Source of the DNA: Coptis chinensis
Taxonomy: Eukaryota; Streptophyta; Magnoliopsida; Ranunculales; Ranunculaceae
DNA length: 64,000 nucleotides
Direction of reading: 5' to 3'
Assembly (NCBI GenBank): GCA_015680905.1
Contig: CM027384.1
Location: forward strand, 74,371,501-74,435,500
Positions 10,320-22,333 of the stretch are shown here, piece by piece; positions within the stretch are counted from its first letter, which is position 1, and each line of letters starts with the position of its first letter. The notes beneath the pieces are model-generated. The model did no database searches. It was not told where the DNA came from and saw only the letters and a list, made by a program, of their open reading frames with translations. Made by a program: the position numbers and the translations under genes.

Positions 10320-11793
10320 TGATAATCGTAAAATGAATAGTTTTACTAATGAATAAAGCGATGAAACTCTAAACGAAAGTAAAACTAAAACTGCTTTGTT
10401 ACTAGATTTATCAAATATATTTTTACTCTCAATCCTATTGAGATATAGGGGAGTAAATGATTCGTTCCACTCCTAGTTCTTTAGCATCGCGTGGTTTAGT
10501 GTGTCAACTAATCAGTCAAAGTCTAATGAGATTTTACGAGGGGAATTCTATACTACGAGGTGAATTCAATTAACAAGTTACGAATAACGAAATGATAGAA
10601 TGCTAAGGGTTTGAATCTAGATAAAGAATTAAAGGGAATTGAATCCACCTTAACTCGACTTAATCAACTAACAAAGACTTGTCGTGATCCAAATTAAATG
10701 CTTCGCATATCAAAATAGTAATTCTAATCCCTAATTATACATGACATCTCTACCAATCAATAACTAGCATGTGAGGTCATCCACCCATTCTCATGGCGAA
10801 TCAACGACCTTCTAGAGTGGAATAAACTCTCACGACGATTTCTAAGTTAACAAGGATGAAGCTTCATCAAGGCTTCTTCAACCCCCTCTAATGAAGGTTT
10901 AGCCTTGAGTCATACTACTATCATTTTCCATTAAATTAAAACTAGACATCATATAAAACTTCTATCTTATGCAATTTTACTAAACAATAATTGAAATCTC
11001 AGGTAATAAATAGAAAATGAATAACAAGTAAATAAGGAATTTAGATCTAAACAATTGTAAATGACAAAAATCAAAATGAACAAGAATCTACTATTTTATT
11101 TATCTAATCAAGCAATAACAATTTTTCAAGGTTTAATCTAAAATAAGGAATGAAATGAAACTAAACTTAATTAAAAACAATTAAAACTAGATCTAGAATT
11201 ATCTATATTTTAGGTCTAATTAGCTACCCTTTACAAAGAGCTAAACTTTTGTTTTTATATGCTTCAGATCCAAAAATCGTGTATGGGCTTGGAGCCATGT
11301 TTTGGGCGGAAAATCGGGCCCAAAACCCAATTCTTTCAGTCCGAAAAGGGCTCTTCAGCTTGGATTTGGCTTCAACAAACTTTTCGTCTACTTTTGCTTC
11401 TCTAATTTAGCCAATGCTTGGACCATTAGAAAGCTCTTTCTGAGCTGGTCGTTTTGGCATAAGATAGGCCCAATTCCGAGGTCTGAGTCAAAAGATATGG
11501 TCTTTGGAAGTTCTGCCGACTTGTGCACTGTTTCTGCCCGTGTTGACTTTTCAGCTTTTGACCGGGCTTTACGAAGGCTTTGTCTCATTGAATCTTGGCT
11601 TTTATCACAGAACTTCTTAGCAACCAATCCTTGCTCCTTTATCTCCCCAAAGTAGCACATTTAATACATAATTGACTTTCTTGCACTGAATACATAAAAC
11701 ACGTGTCGGTGTTAACTCTTATTTATTACTCACATAATTGGTTTAAAAGTATGATTGTTAAGGGGTTAAAACTATAGTTTTGGGCTCTTATCA
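10320..11793 (-). mobile_element. Solo LTR B1 (Athila B family) in element E
   Basis: 1474 bases starting TGATAATCG and ending CTCTTATCA. It is homologous along its length to the two LTRs of element B (20956-22319, 34321-35673). The 5-base target duplication TTTAT is present on both sides (10315-10319, 11794-11798). No internal region remains, which is the product expected from recombination between the two LTRs of one element. Orientation is assigned from the B LTRs. Its greater divergence from the B LTRs suggests an older insertion of the same family. Confidence 0.92.
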
Positions 11794-11866
11794 TTTATGT
11801 ATACATTAGAAGTATTTTATGTTATATAACGTATGTTACTATGCATACTCTACCCCTGATGCCCCC

Positions 11867-13589
11867 TGATAGGAAATTAGTCAGTCTAATTAAATAGACT
11901 AATCTAACCTTAATTAAACCGCAAGCGCACAGCTATCGTTGAAAATAGTTGTGGCAAACGAGTCGATCCCACAGGGATTGCTACTTCGGACAAACGAGTA
12001 CTAAAATATTACCTAACCTAATTCAATAATGTTGTTTTATAGAAATTTGGAATTATTATTAACTAAAATTAACTAATTACTACGAAAGCAATAAATTAAA
12101 TGGATTAACTATTACCGAAGAAAACACTAAGGCATTCGAATCCACCCTAGACCATTGTAGATTATCTTAGTTTAATTAATTTTAAAGTTATCTTTTTAAT
12201 ACGAGTAGCATGAGGGAAAGGCAACCCTTGCTTGCTCGAAGATGTGAGCGTGTAATTCTTAAACAATTCTAACAAATCGTTATTAATTGAATTTCAAAGA
12301 AACGGATATAAACCCCTAGCAAAATTGTCTTTTTACAAATTACAACTTCTCACAGGTTTAAATAAACTTTAGAACCGATGCTTCGATATCAACAGAAACT
12401 TAATCCAACAATTGACTAGTCTAGACATGGATTAAACATGCAGGATATAATCAATGATAGAATTTCTACAGAAATCAGAGAATTCAATTAATTATTTACT
12501 TTAAAACTTAAGTCAGAGAACAATAACCCAATTAAACTTAGAAAACCTACGCAAGTCTAGGGCTTCATCTAAGCCCTAGCTTGGAATTTAGCTAGACATG
12601 ATAATTTGCAATACAAAAATATAAGAATCATCGACAAAACCGTAATCCTGCTTTGATATCTTCTTCTCCACTTCATCTGCTGCTCTCCAAAGATCTGGTG
12701 TTCTGTTTTTCGTATTCTGGAGCCCCCCCTCTACTGTTTCTCTCTTCTATATATAATGGATTGGTTCGGGCAGTGTTTGATTTCGATTAGAAGTATCTAA
12801 TTCGGTCGAGTTGCGTGAACTTCGAAACCGAATTGGAAACCAAAAGATCGACCTGCTCACGTCTCTCCTTATGAATTGGATATTGTTTTTCTACAAAAAA
12901 GGGAATTAGAAATAATTGTTTAAGCCCATGGGTGATTAGAAGGCGCGGCTCGGTCGGTTGGGATTTTTGATTGGTTCGGGTGCTGATTTGGATCGCCGAA
13001 ATTAGAGGGATCGGTTTCTGGTTTCTTCTGTTCGTGCGAATTGAATTTGGAGAAGGAAACTGTTTGATTCGGTGGTCCAAGGTGCAACATAGTTAGAATA
13101 TGGCTTGGTGGGTTATATGTTTGTATGGGCTTGGAAGTGTGGGCTTTGATGTTTAGTTATGGGTTGGTCTAATTAGTTGTACATGGGTGCACATGGTCCG
13201 GTCTTCAGGACCTCCTTTAGTCATGTGAGTTTAGACTTTTAGATGTTGGCACATAGCTCACAAGCTTGTACGGTTCACGTGCTACTCAATATCCTTGAGC
13301 CAATATATTCAAGACCCCATATCCGCCAGTTCCCATAGATTAAGCCCTCGACTGATCTCGCACCATATACGTTCCATGCCAGTCCAACTAGAACCATTGT
13401 ACTAACTCAATCAACGCCTACTCCCTGGAATGTACTGCTGACAAAACAGTAGTTATGCATTAATATTTCCACGTTAACTCCAATTCCTGCAAAGTCACTA
13501 GAAACACACTAATTAAATCAAACAAATAAAATAACTGGACTAACTAATATAAAATTGAGCGTAAATATATAGCATTTACGTGCTTATCA
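11867..13589 (-). repeat. Element D 3' LTR
   Basis: Starts TGATAGGAAATTAG and ends ACGTGCTTATCA on the plus strand. A TATA box (TATATATAA in the plus strand, 12748-12756) reads TTATATATA on the minus strand, about 830 bases into the LTR. This is a plausible core promoter for the element RNA. Small frames such as 12787-13080 recur at the same place in the other LTR and are not genes. Confidence 0.95.
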
Positions 13590-13602
13590 AATCCCCCAAA
13601 CT
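13590..13602 (-). promoter_or_regulatory. Polypurine tract of element D
   Basis: The minus strand reads AAGTTTGGGGGATT directly before the LTR start TGATAAGC. This is the standard plus-strand primer position. Confidence 0.8.
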
Positions 13603-14465
13603 TACATTTTGCTAGTCCTCGAGCAAAACTAAAACTAAACTAATGACAAAAACAAAAATCCTAACTCACTTTTGTAGGAATCACGATTACACTTAGCATG
13701 TGTAACAAGCCTTTTAAACCCCTAGGTTACCCCTAGTGGATGAGTTTAGTCTCAAGGAGGTTTTCTTTAAACGGTACCCACAAACATTAACATAGCATAA
13801 CCAATGGTGATATAATTTTCTCATAGATACAAATAAACTTTTTCTCCCACTGATAAACAAATTCAAAAATCAGCAATTACCACAGTTTACATCATCATCA
13901 CCAAGACACATCACTACTTCCAAAGATAGAAATCATTGATTACTGTGCCAAACCAAAGCGTGTGTGTGTGTTTAGCCAAACTAATACAATCTCATATTCA
14001 AGTAACATAATTCCTAACTTGCTATCCAAAGAATATATCAACTTCAATCCTCACCATTCATACACTCACAAGAAAGTATCTCTCTTAGATAAGTTTCAAT
14101 TTTACCTCTGTATGCAGGGAAATGAGTTAGATAATAGAACATCCCACATATTTAGCCAGAAAGACGGACTTATAAAATTTCAAAAACAAATTAGTCTCAT
14201 GGAAAGAACATCAATCACATGTGAAGTGTCGGGTCCTTCACTTTAGCATCCTCTCACCTATTCTACACTTCATATCATACTTTTGTGATAAGTCTGGGTA
14301 TTAAGACGGGGCTTATGATAGGTTGACAAGAAAATGGTAAAAGGGATTCAAAAATTTCTGAGAATAAACTAAAGACTTTTCTTGCACTTGACCTTCATGG
14401 AAAATTTCTTCACTTTGTAGATCACATTACTTGACTTTCTCACTACTTCTACTCAATGATTTTTT

Positions 14466-14535
<70 letters not shown>

Positions 14536-16066
14536 TATTTATTTTTTTTCTTTCTTTTCTATTGAATCACTTTGAGCAAAAGGAATGATTTTCTTCATTT
14601 GATTTTGGTAAATTTTCCTTCCGAATCTTCTTTCTTCTAGCTTTCTCCTTAGTCTTTTAGAAATTCTCAGAAATATGGGTAAGGCCAATAATATGGGTTT
14701 ACACTCGTTATCTGGAGTTGGGTTAAGTATAGTTGGTTTGAGAAGAAAAGGCTTAATATATAAGGCTCAAAAGGGTTAACATGAAAATCCTACTAGGTGG
14801 TATAGATAAAGGCTAATTGGCTTACTACTTGACTTATCAGTATGATATTCCGCTTCGAATAGACCACAAGACCTAATGGCTATCTCCCCAGTTGATGTTA
14901 CTTCGTGATCGACCAAAATAAGAAAAAAAATGAGACTATACAACGAATTTAAGCACAGAAGAATGAATGAGTCAACTTGGACTCTGAATTTACGTAAAGA
15001 CTCTCCAAGAAATTCAAAGGCTCAAGTCTCACGGGTTAAGTCTCTATATTCCTCTTCTAGTTCACTAGGAGATTAAATTACTCTTCAATTTGACATGTAT
15101 CAGGTGGCTAATAGTGCATATTCCACTTTGGCTTAGACTTCATCAACAAAATCTATTTCTAGAGGTAGAAAATAGTCTAAAAGCAACAATAACTTCAAAA
15201 GTGACTCTTAACTTCATAGATTCCTTGAAAATCAGTGGCTTTATAAATCTTTTTTTTTTTTTTTAATTTTTTAATTTTTTAATTTTTAATTTTTTTATTT
15301 TTTAAGTTTCTCATCATAGGAAATCACCATTAATCATACCATGTTGGACATATTTATTTTTCGGTAAACAAACATTTTGTTCCCACCCCCAAACTTCTTA
15401 TAGACATTGTCCTCAATGTTAACATAGATGCGTAATTTAAAAGATAACAACATGGACAAGTAAAATTATATAAGGAAAGAGGTTACCAAGAGCTTCCAAA
15501 AACGAAAAATAATATCTTTGAGTCACATGTAGAAATTAGTACCTCACAAAAGATATAACAATGATAATATAAAAGAGGACCAAGTTACTACAATGACTAA
15601 AATGTGTCACGTGTCTCATCCTATAGAGTTACACGTCTCTAAAAAGGCGGAGAAAAGGTGCTAGAGTGGAATGCATGATACACGTGCACAAAAGACTCAA
15701 CAAAAATAAAAACATGGGTTGCCTCCCATAAAAGCCTTCTGATTAACGCCTCTAGCGGATGAATGCTTCAAGACACCCAATTCTTAGATTAGCATTTTGT
15801 CTACCAACTAGACACAAAATGAATGCCCCAAAATTGAAAAAAATTTCGACAGAGTCTCCTTTGTATTTTCGACATTTCATAAATAAAAACCTGTCATAAC
15901 CTGAAAATCACAATAATATGTTTCTCATTGGTTGACCCAAATGGAGACTAGGAGCTGGAATGAAATATTTGGGAACAATACGAAGCGACTCTTACAAAAG
16001 AAAAACAAAACCCTAAACAACGAAAAAACAAACCCTAAACTACTAAAATACAACAAGCATACTCCT
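13603..16066 (-). other. 3' noncoding region of element D
   Basis: 2.5 kb between integrase and the 3' LTR. I see no significant frame on the minus strand; the frame at 13962-14246 on the plus strand has no recognisable domain. The region holds a (TA)n array and several poly-T runs (for example 15249-15305). Near 13700-13745 a block resembles the corresponding part of element B (near 22430-22480), including a CCTAGG...CCTAGTGG pair, so part of this region is conserved between two Athila families. Confidence 0.7.
14470..14527. repeat. (TA)n microsatellite
   Basis: About 57 bases of uninterrupted TA dinucleotides, flanked on both sides by runs of T. It lies in the noncoding 3' part of element D. 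Confidence 0.97.
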
Positions 16067-19000
16067 TTAGTCATGATAAACAGGATCAATAAGATCCACT
16101 TCTTCCACATCCTTATTAGCAAAACCATCAAGATATGGTTTCAAGCGTTCACCATTAACCTTAAACATACGACCATCCGTAGGATCCTCTAACTCAACAG
16201 CTCCATAAGGAAAAACAGTTTTAACAATGAAAGGACCAGTCCACCTAGAACGTAACTTACTAGGAAAAAGACGCAAACAAGAATTATATAGCAAAACTTT
16301 TTGATTAGGTTCAAAGGACTTGCGAAGAATAGATTTATCATGAAAAATCTTAGTCCGCTCTTTGTAAATCTTGGCATTCTCATATGCCTCATTCCTTAAC
16401 TTAGCTAACTTATTCAATTGGAGCTTACATTATGAACCTGCCCTACGCATGTCAAAGTTAAAAGTTTTAATGGCCCAAAAAGCACGATGTTCTAATTCCA
16501 CAGGCAAATGACATGCCTTCCCAAACACAAGCCTATAAGGAGACATACCAATGGGAGTCTTATAAGCAGTCCTATAAGCCCAAAGGGAATCATTAAGACG
16601 TTGAGACCAATCCTTACGGTCAGGTCGTACCGTCTTTTCTAAAATCCGTTTAATTTCCCTATTAGATACTTCAACTTGGCCACTAGTTTGGGGATGGTAA
16701 GGGGTAGCAAGTTTATGAGTAATAGAGTACTTTTTCATTAAGGATTCAAACGCACGATGTGTAAAATAAGTACCATTATCACTTATAATTGCATGAGGAG
16801 TACCAAAACGAGAAAATATATTATATTTCAAAAATTTAACTACAACCTTGTGATCATTTGTTTTACATGGCACCGCCTCAACCCACTTAGAAACATAATC
16901 TACCGCGATGAGGATATAAAGATAACCAAAAGAAGGAGGAAAAGGACCCATGAAGTCTATACCCCACATCAAAAAGCTCAACAACCAAAATAGGGGAAAG
17001 AGGCATCATGTTCCTATGGGAAATATTACCCGTACGCTGGCATCGATCACATCCTAAACAAAACTCATGTGCATCTCTAAAGAGAGTAGGCCAATAAAAA
17101 CCACACTGCAAAACCTTAGCAGCCGTCTTCTTAGGACCAAAGTGACCACCACATGCATGGTCATGGCAAAAGGAGAGAATACTATGAAACTCACTCTCCG
17201 GAACAGATCTCCTAATAATCTGATAAGGGCATGACTTAAACAAGTATGGGTCATCCTTTAAAAATACTTAACCTCAGCAAGAAACTTAGATTTATCTTGT
17301 TTTCTCCAATGAGAAGGAAACTGACCTATAACAAGATAATTAACAATATCTGCATACCAAGGCAACTGGGAGACACCAAAAAGTTGCTCATCAGGGAAGG
17401 ACTCATTCAAAGGCAAAAGACTAGTAGAAGACTCTACTATAAGCCTAGACAAGTGGTCAGCGACCACGTTCTCTGTACCCTTTTTATCCCTAATCTCAAT
17501 GTCAAACTCTTGTAATAAGAGGACCCAATGAATAAGACGCGCTTTAGCATCCTTTTTAGAAAGAAGATACTTCAAAGCCGAATGATCAGTAAACACGACA
17601 ACCTTAGACCCTATGAGATAAGACCTAAACTTGTCTAAAGCAAACACAACAGCTAACAACTCCTTCTCGGTTGTAGTGTAATTCATTTGGGTATCATTAA
17701 GAGTTCGACTTGCATAATAAATTACATGGGGCAATTTATCAAACCGTAGACCTAAAACAGCCCCAATAGCATAGTCTGACGCATCACACATTAACTCAAA
17801 AGGCACACTCCAATTAGGTGGTTGTATGATAAGAGCGGTAGTCAATAAATGTTTAAGCTTCTCAAAAGCTTTCAAACAATCATCATCAAAGACAAAATCG
17901 ACGTCCTTACCAAGTAAATTGCATAAGGGACGAGAAATCTTGCTAAAGTCCTTAATGAATCGCCTATAAAATCCAGCATGACCTAAAAAAGACCTAATAT
18001 CTCTCACAGTCTTAGGTGGTGGAAGACTAGAAATGACATCAATTTTAGCTTTATCGACCTCAATTCCTTTAGTAGAAATAATATGACCAAGAACAATACC
18101 CTGTTGAACCATAAAATGACACTTCTTCCAATTCAACACCAGATTCTTCTCCTTGCACCTAATTAACACTAATTCCAAATGGTGCAAACCCTCATCAAAA
18201 GAATCACCAAATACAGAGAAGTCATCCATAAACACCTCAAGAAACCTCTCTACCATGTTAGAAAAAATGCTAAGCATGCATCTCTGGAAGGTACCAGGTG
18301 CATTACATAACCCAAATGGCATACGACGGTAGGCAAAAGTTCCAAAAGGACAAGTAAATGTAGTCTTTTCTTGATCCTCAGGTGTAATACATATTTGGTA
18401 ATAACCGGAATAACCATCGAGAAAACAATAATACTTATGACCGGCTAACCGTTCAAGCATTTGGTCAATAAAAGGAAGAGGAAAGTGATCTTTCCTAGTG
18501 GCTAGATTCAACTTATGATATTCAATGCAAAAACGCCACCCAGTAGTCATACGGGTAGGAACTAACTCGCCATTCGCATTCTTAACTACCGTAATACCAG
18601 ACTTCTTAGGGACAACCTGAACCGGACTCACCCATTGACTATCGGAGATGGGATAAATGATACCCGCATCTAACAACTTAAGAACCTCGGCTCTCACTAC
18701 CTCTCTCATGTTAGGATTAAGCCGTCTTTGGAACTCACGGGTTGGTTTAGCATTCTCCTCTAGATGAATATGATGCATACAATCAGTGGGGCTGATCCCA
18801 TGAATATCAGCAATAGTCCACCCTAAAGCTGTTTTATGGTCTCTAAGAACCCTAAGCAATTTACTCTCTTGTTCACTATCAAGATTAGAAGCAATAATAA
18901 TAGGCAAGGTCTCATCAGGCCCCAAAAAGGCATACTTAAGAGCATCTGGTAATGGTTTCAACTCAAGCTTAGGAGGACTATCTATGGAAGAAACTGGTTT

Positions 19001-19425
19001 AGACTCAGAAGGAGAAAGAGGTTCTACCTTGGTTTTCCACTTATTAGTATCTAAGATCGGGGTAGGATCAAGCAAAGCATTAACTTCACAAATAGAACTA
19101 TCCACATCAAAATCACCGCCAAAATGAGCTAAACAAGACTCAAGAGGGTCATCGGAATAACTCTCTAAGAAAGTCTTATGGACCACAGACTCAATAAGAT
19201 TAACTTCCCAAAAATCATCAGGCTCAGGGAGTTGTTGACCCACATTAAACACGTTAAGCTCGATAGTCATATTACCAAAAGAAAGCTTCAACACTCCATT
19301 ACGGCAGTTAATGATAGCATTAGATGTGGCCAAGAATGGATGACCTAAGATAACAGGAATGTGGTGCTTAGGGTCCCTGAACAGTGTATGTGTATCTAGA
19401 ACAATAAAATCAACAGGAAATAAAA
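16067..19425 (-). pseudogene. Athila pol of element D: protease end, RT, RNase H, integrase
   Basis: A nearly intact polyprotein. A 691-codon frame (17258-19333) covers the end of protease, RT ([36 protein letters not shown] with the catalytic Asp pair) and RNase H ([32 protein letters not shown]). Integrase follows: zinc finger His/His (HDHACGGHFG) and Cys/Cys (CLGCDRCQRTG) at 17243-16990, then the core with [17 protein letters not shown] and [12 protein letters not shown] giving the three acidic catalytic residues. The C-terminal part (16417-16067) has [20 protein letters not shown] and ends DPVYHD-stop. Breaks are few: single-base shifts near 19422, 17250 and 16985, the first two at T runs, and one in-frame TAA after RRAGS near 16430. 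FxDD in RT and the overall layout identify Athila. Confidence 0.93.
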
Positions 19426-20955
19426 CTTGTCAACCTGAATCAAAACATCCTCAATAATACCCCGTGGAACTCTCACAGACCTATCCGCCAATTGAAGAGT
19501 AATGGTGGTGGGTTTTAACTTACCAAGACCAAGCTGTAAATAAACCGAATAGGGCAACAAATTAACACTAGCCCCTAAATCTAGCAATGCCTTCTCAATC
19601 ATATGATCACCAATTACGCAAGAAATAGTAGGGCATCCAGGATCTCTAAACTTAGGCGGGGTTTGGTTTTGGATAATGGAGCTCACTTGCTCGGTAAGGA
19701 AGGCTTTCTTGTGCACATTCAACTTACGTTTCCGTGTGCACAAATCCTTAAGAAACTTGGCATAAGAAGGAACTTGTTTTATGGCATCAAGTAATGGAAT
19801 GTTGATTTGAACTTGTTTAAACAGCTCCATCATCTCACTCAAATTAGAACTTTTCTTAGCCTGATCTAACCGTTGGGGAAAAGGAGATTTTGATATATAA
19901 GAAGGTATAGGACTAGTTTGCACAGGAGTAGGAGGTTCTAAGCTCTCCTTGGAAGTATTACGACTAGTAGTCCCACTTACGTCATTCTCCTCCCCTTCAA
20001 TCTCTATAGGATCAGATCCGACCTCACCATCCTTAGGTACCTCAACCCTATTATCAACCTGTTTACCACTCCTAAGAATAGTAATAGACTTGACTTGCTC
20101 CTGGTGGTTCCCTTGGTTCAAGTTAGAACCTATTTCAAATTGTCCCCTAGGATTAGCTACTGGTTGGCTAGGAAACTTACCCTTGTCCCTCTCATTCAAA
20201 GTATTAGCAATTTGACCAATTTGAACTTCCAACTTCCTAAGGGCTTGAGCATTCTCCTGAGTAGCCATTTGACTGGTTTGCATAAACCGATCGGTCGTTT
20301 CCTGAAGTTTCATGGTGGTCTGTGCTAATTGAGCCATAGTTTCCTCTAAAGGTGACAACTTAGGTGGTTGGGTTGTATATTGTTGCACCGGGTTTGTATT
20401 ACTAACTGGACCACCCTGATGTATACCCTTGGACCAAGATAGGTTGGGGTGGTTACGCCACCCAGGGTTATACGTATTAGAAAACGGATTATTGCCTAGC
20501 TTTTGGTATGAATTAAAAGCATTAACTTGCGCAGTAACGCCAGGGCAATTATCAATCACGTGATCAAGACTATCACACAACAAACAACCAGGAGCTGGAG
20601 ATTTTGTCTCCTTTTCTACCTCAAGAGCCTCAACTCTTCTAACTAAGGCAGCTATTTTGGCATTTGAGTCAAAATCTTTATCAACGTGAAACATAACATT
20701 CTTTGTAGTATTACTAGCCACCTTTTTAGGCTCACGACTAGTTTCCCATTGTTGGACCTTTTCAGCAACATCTTCTAAAAACGACCATGCATCATCCACA
20801 GTCTTATCACAGAAATCTCCAGTACTGATCATGGTCTCAATCATAGCCTTAGAGCTAAAATCAAGACCCTCATAGAGAATCTGTATTAGCCTACCCTTCT
20901 CTAGGCCATGGTTAGGACACTGCAAGAGCAGGTCCTTGAACCTCTCCATACACTT
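19396..20955 (-). pseudogene. Athila gag, 3' part, with protease start (element D)
   Basis: About 520 codons are open. The order is a capsid-like region (RFKDLLLQCPNHGLEKGRL), a zinc knuckle (CLLCDSLDHVIDNC, the CCHC pattern), a Gln-rich linker with helical repeats (MAQLAQTTMKLQETTDRF), and the protease active site LLDLGASVNLLP near 19590. Gag packages the RNA and forms the particle; the protease cuts the polyprotein. The open frame extends to 21078, but everything beyond 20955 is LTR of element B. The true upstream part lies at 35674-36133. Removing B with one copy of CACTT joins the two halves in frame. Confidence 0.92.
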
Positions 20956-22319
20956 TGATAAACATAAAATGAGTAGTTTACCTACGAAATGAACTATGAA
21001 TTCAAAACGTAAGTAAACTAAAACTTTACTTTTACAAGTCTCTATTATCAAAGCTTCTACTCTCAATGCGAATTGCACTAAGTGGAGTAGGAAGTTCGTT
21101 CCACTCCTAGTTCTCTAGCACGGATTGTTCTCTAAGTCTAAGAAATCAGTCTTAAGTCAATGAGAGTTTTCACGGGGTGATTATACTCACGATGCAATAT
21201 GAAAAGCAATATGTTGAATGTCACTACTGAACTATATGGAAATACTAATGTTCTTGAATCTAGATAAAAGAATTAGAGGGAATTGAATCCACCTCGAATC
21301 CAACTTAACAACCTAGTATAGATTGTGGTATCTCTCGATTCTTACGTTTTCCGCGGCAAGAATTTCGAGTCTAATCCCTAGTGTTCATGGCATTTCTACC
21401 GGGATACTAACTAGCATGTGAGGTCGTCCACCCATTCTCATGGCTAAACCACGACCTTCTAGAGTGGAATAGATTCTACAACCAATTCTATACTAGCCAC
21501 TAAGTTTTCATCAAGGCTTCATCAACCCCTCTAATGGAGGTTTTAGCCTTGATTCATCAAACTAACATTTCCCATTGAATCTAAACTAAACATAATGTTA
21601 GAATTTGAGGTTTACTTACTTAAACAATAATGAATCTAATTTAATGACCGGAATGAATTAAGGACAAGAATTTAAATTAGATCTAGAATGGAAATGACAA
21701 AATTTGAAATGGACAACTAACTATTTTATTTATCTAATCAATCAAGAACAATGATTCAAAGATTTAATCTAAAACAAGAATTGAAATAGAACTAAAACTT
21801 AATTTAATTAATAAAACTAGATCTAGAATTCTATATATTAATTTAGGTCTAACTAGCTACCATTAACAAAGAGCTAAGCTTTTGTTTTTATACATCCAGA
21901 TCTAAAAATCGTGCATGGGCTTGGAGCCATGTTTTGGGCAAGAGAATCAGGCCCAAAACCCAATTCTTTCGGTCCAAAAAGGCCTCTTCAGTTGCAGTTC
22001 GCTTCAACAGACTTTTCGTCCACTTCTGCTCCTCTGATTGGGTCAAGGCTCGGACCATTGGAAAGCTCTTTCCGAGCCGGTCGTTTTGACATAAGGTAGG
22101 CCCAATTCTGAGGTCTGAGTCCAACGATATGGCATTCGGAAGTTCAGCTGACTGTTGCTCCTTTATCTCGCTAAAAGTGGCGCGATTACGCATAATGGAC
22201 TTTGAAGCCCGAAATGCATAAAAACACGTAATCGGTATTAACTTTTACTTATTATTCACATAATTGGTCTAACAAGATGATTATTAAGGGGTTAAAACTA
22301 CAGTTTTGGGCACTTATCA
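20956..22319 (-). repeat. Element B 3' LTR
   Basis: Starts TGATAAACATAAAATG and ends GGGCACTTATCA. It matches 34321-35673 and, less closely, the solo LTR at 10320-11793. The minus-strand frame 21888-22193 inside it recurs in the other copies and is not a gene. Confidence 0.95.
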
Positions 22320-22333
22320 AACCACCCCCAAAC
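22320..22333 (-). promoter_or_regulatory. Polypurine tract of element B
   Basis: The minus strand reads TTTGGGGGTGGTT immediately before the LTR start TGATAAGTGC, the plus-strand priming site. Confidence 0.8.

Noticed and set aside
11388..11660. Minus-strand ORF of 90 codons, with similar ones at 21888-22193 and 35211-35547
   Set aside because: All three lie at the same place in copies of the B-family LTR. Their reading frames differ by small gaps and show no protein-like conservation.
12787..13080. Minus-strand ORF of 97 codons, repeated at 37793-38062
   Set aside because: It is part of the two D LTRs. The duplication explains the apparent conservation, and no domain is recognisable.
20956..21078. 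Upstream extension of the 560-codon gag frame of element D
   Set aside because: These bases are LTR of element B. The true continuation of gag is on the other side of B at 35674-36133.
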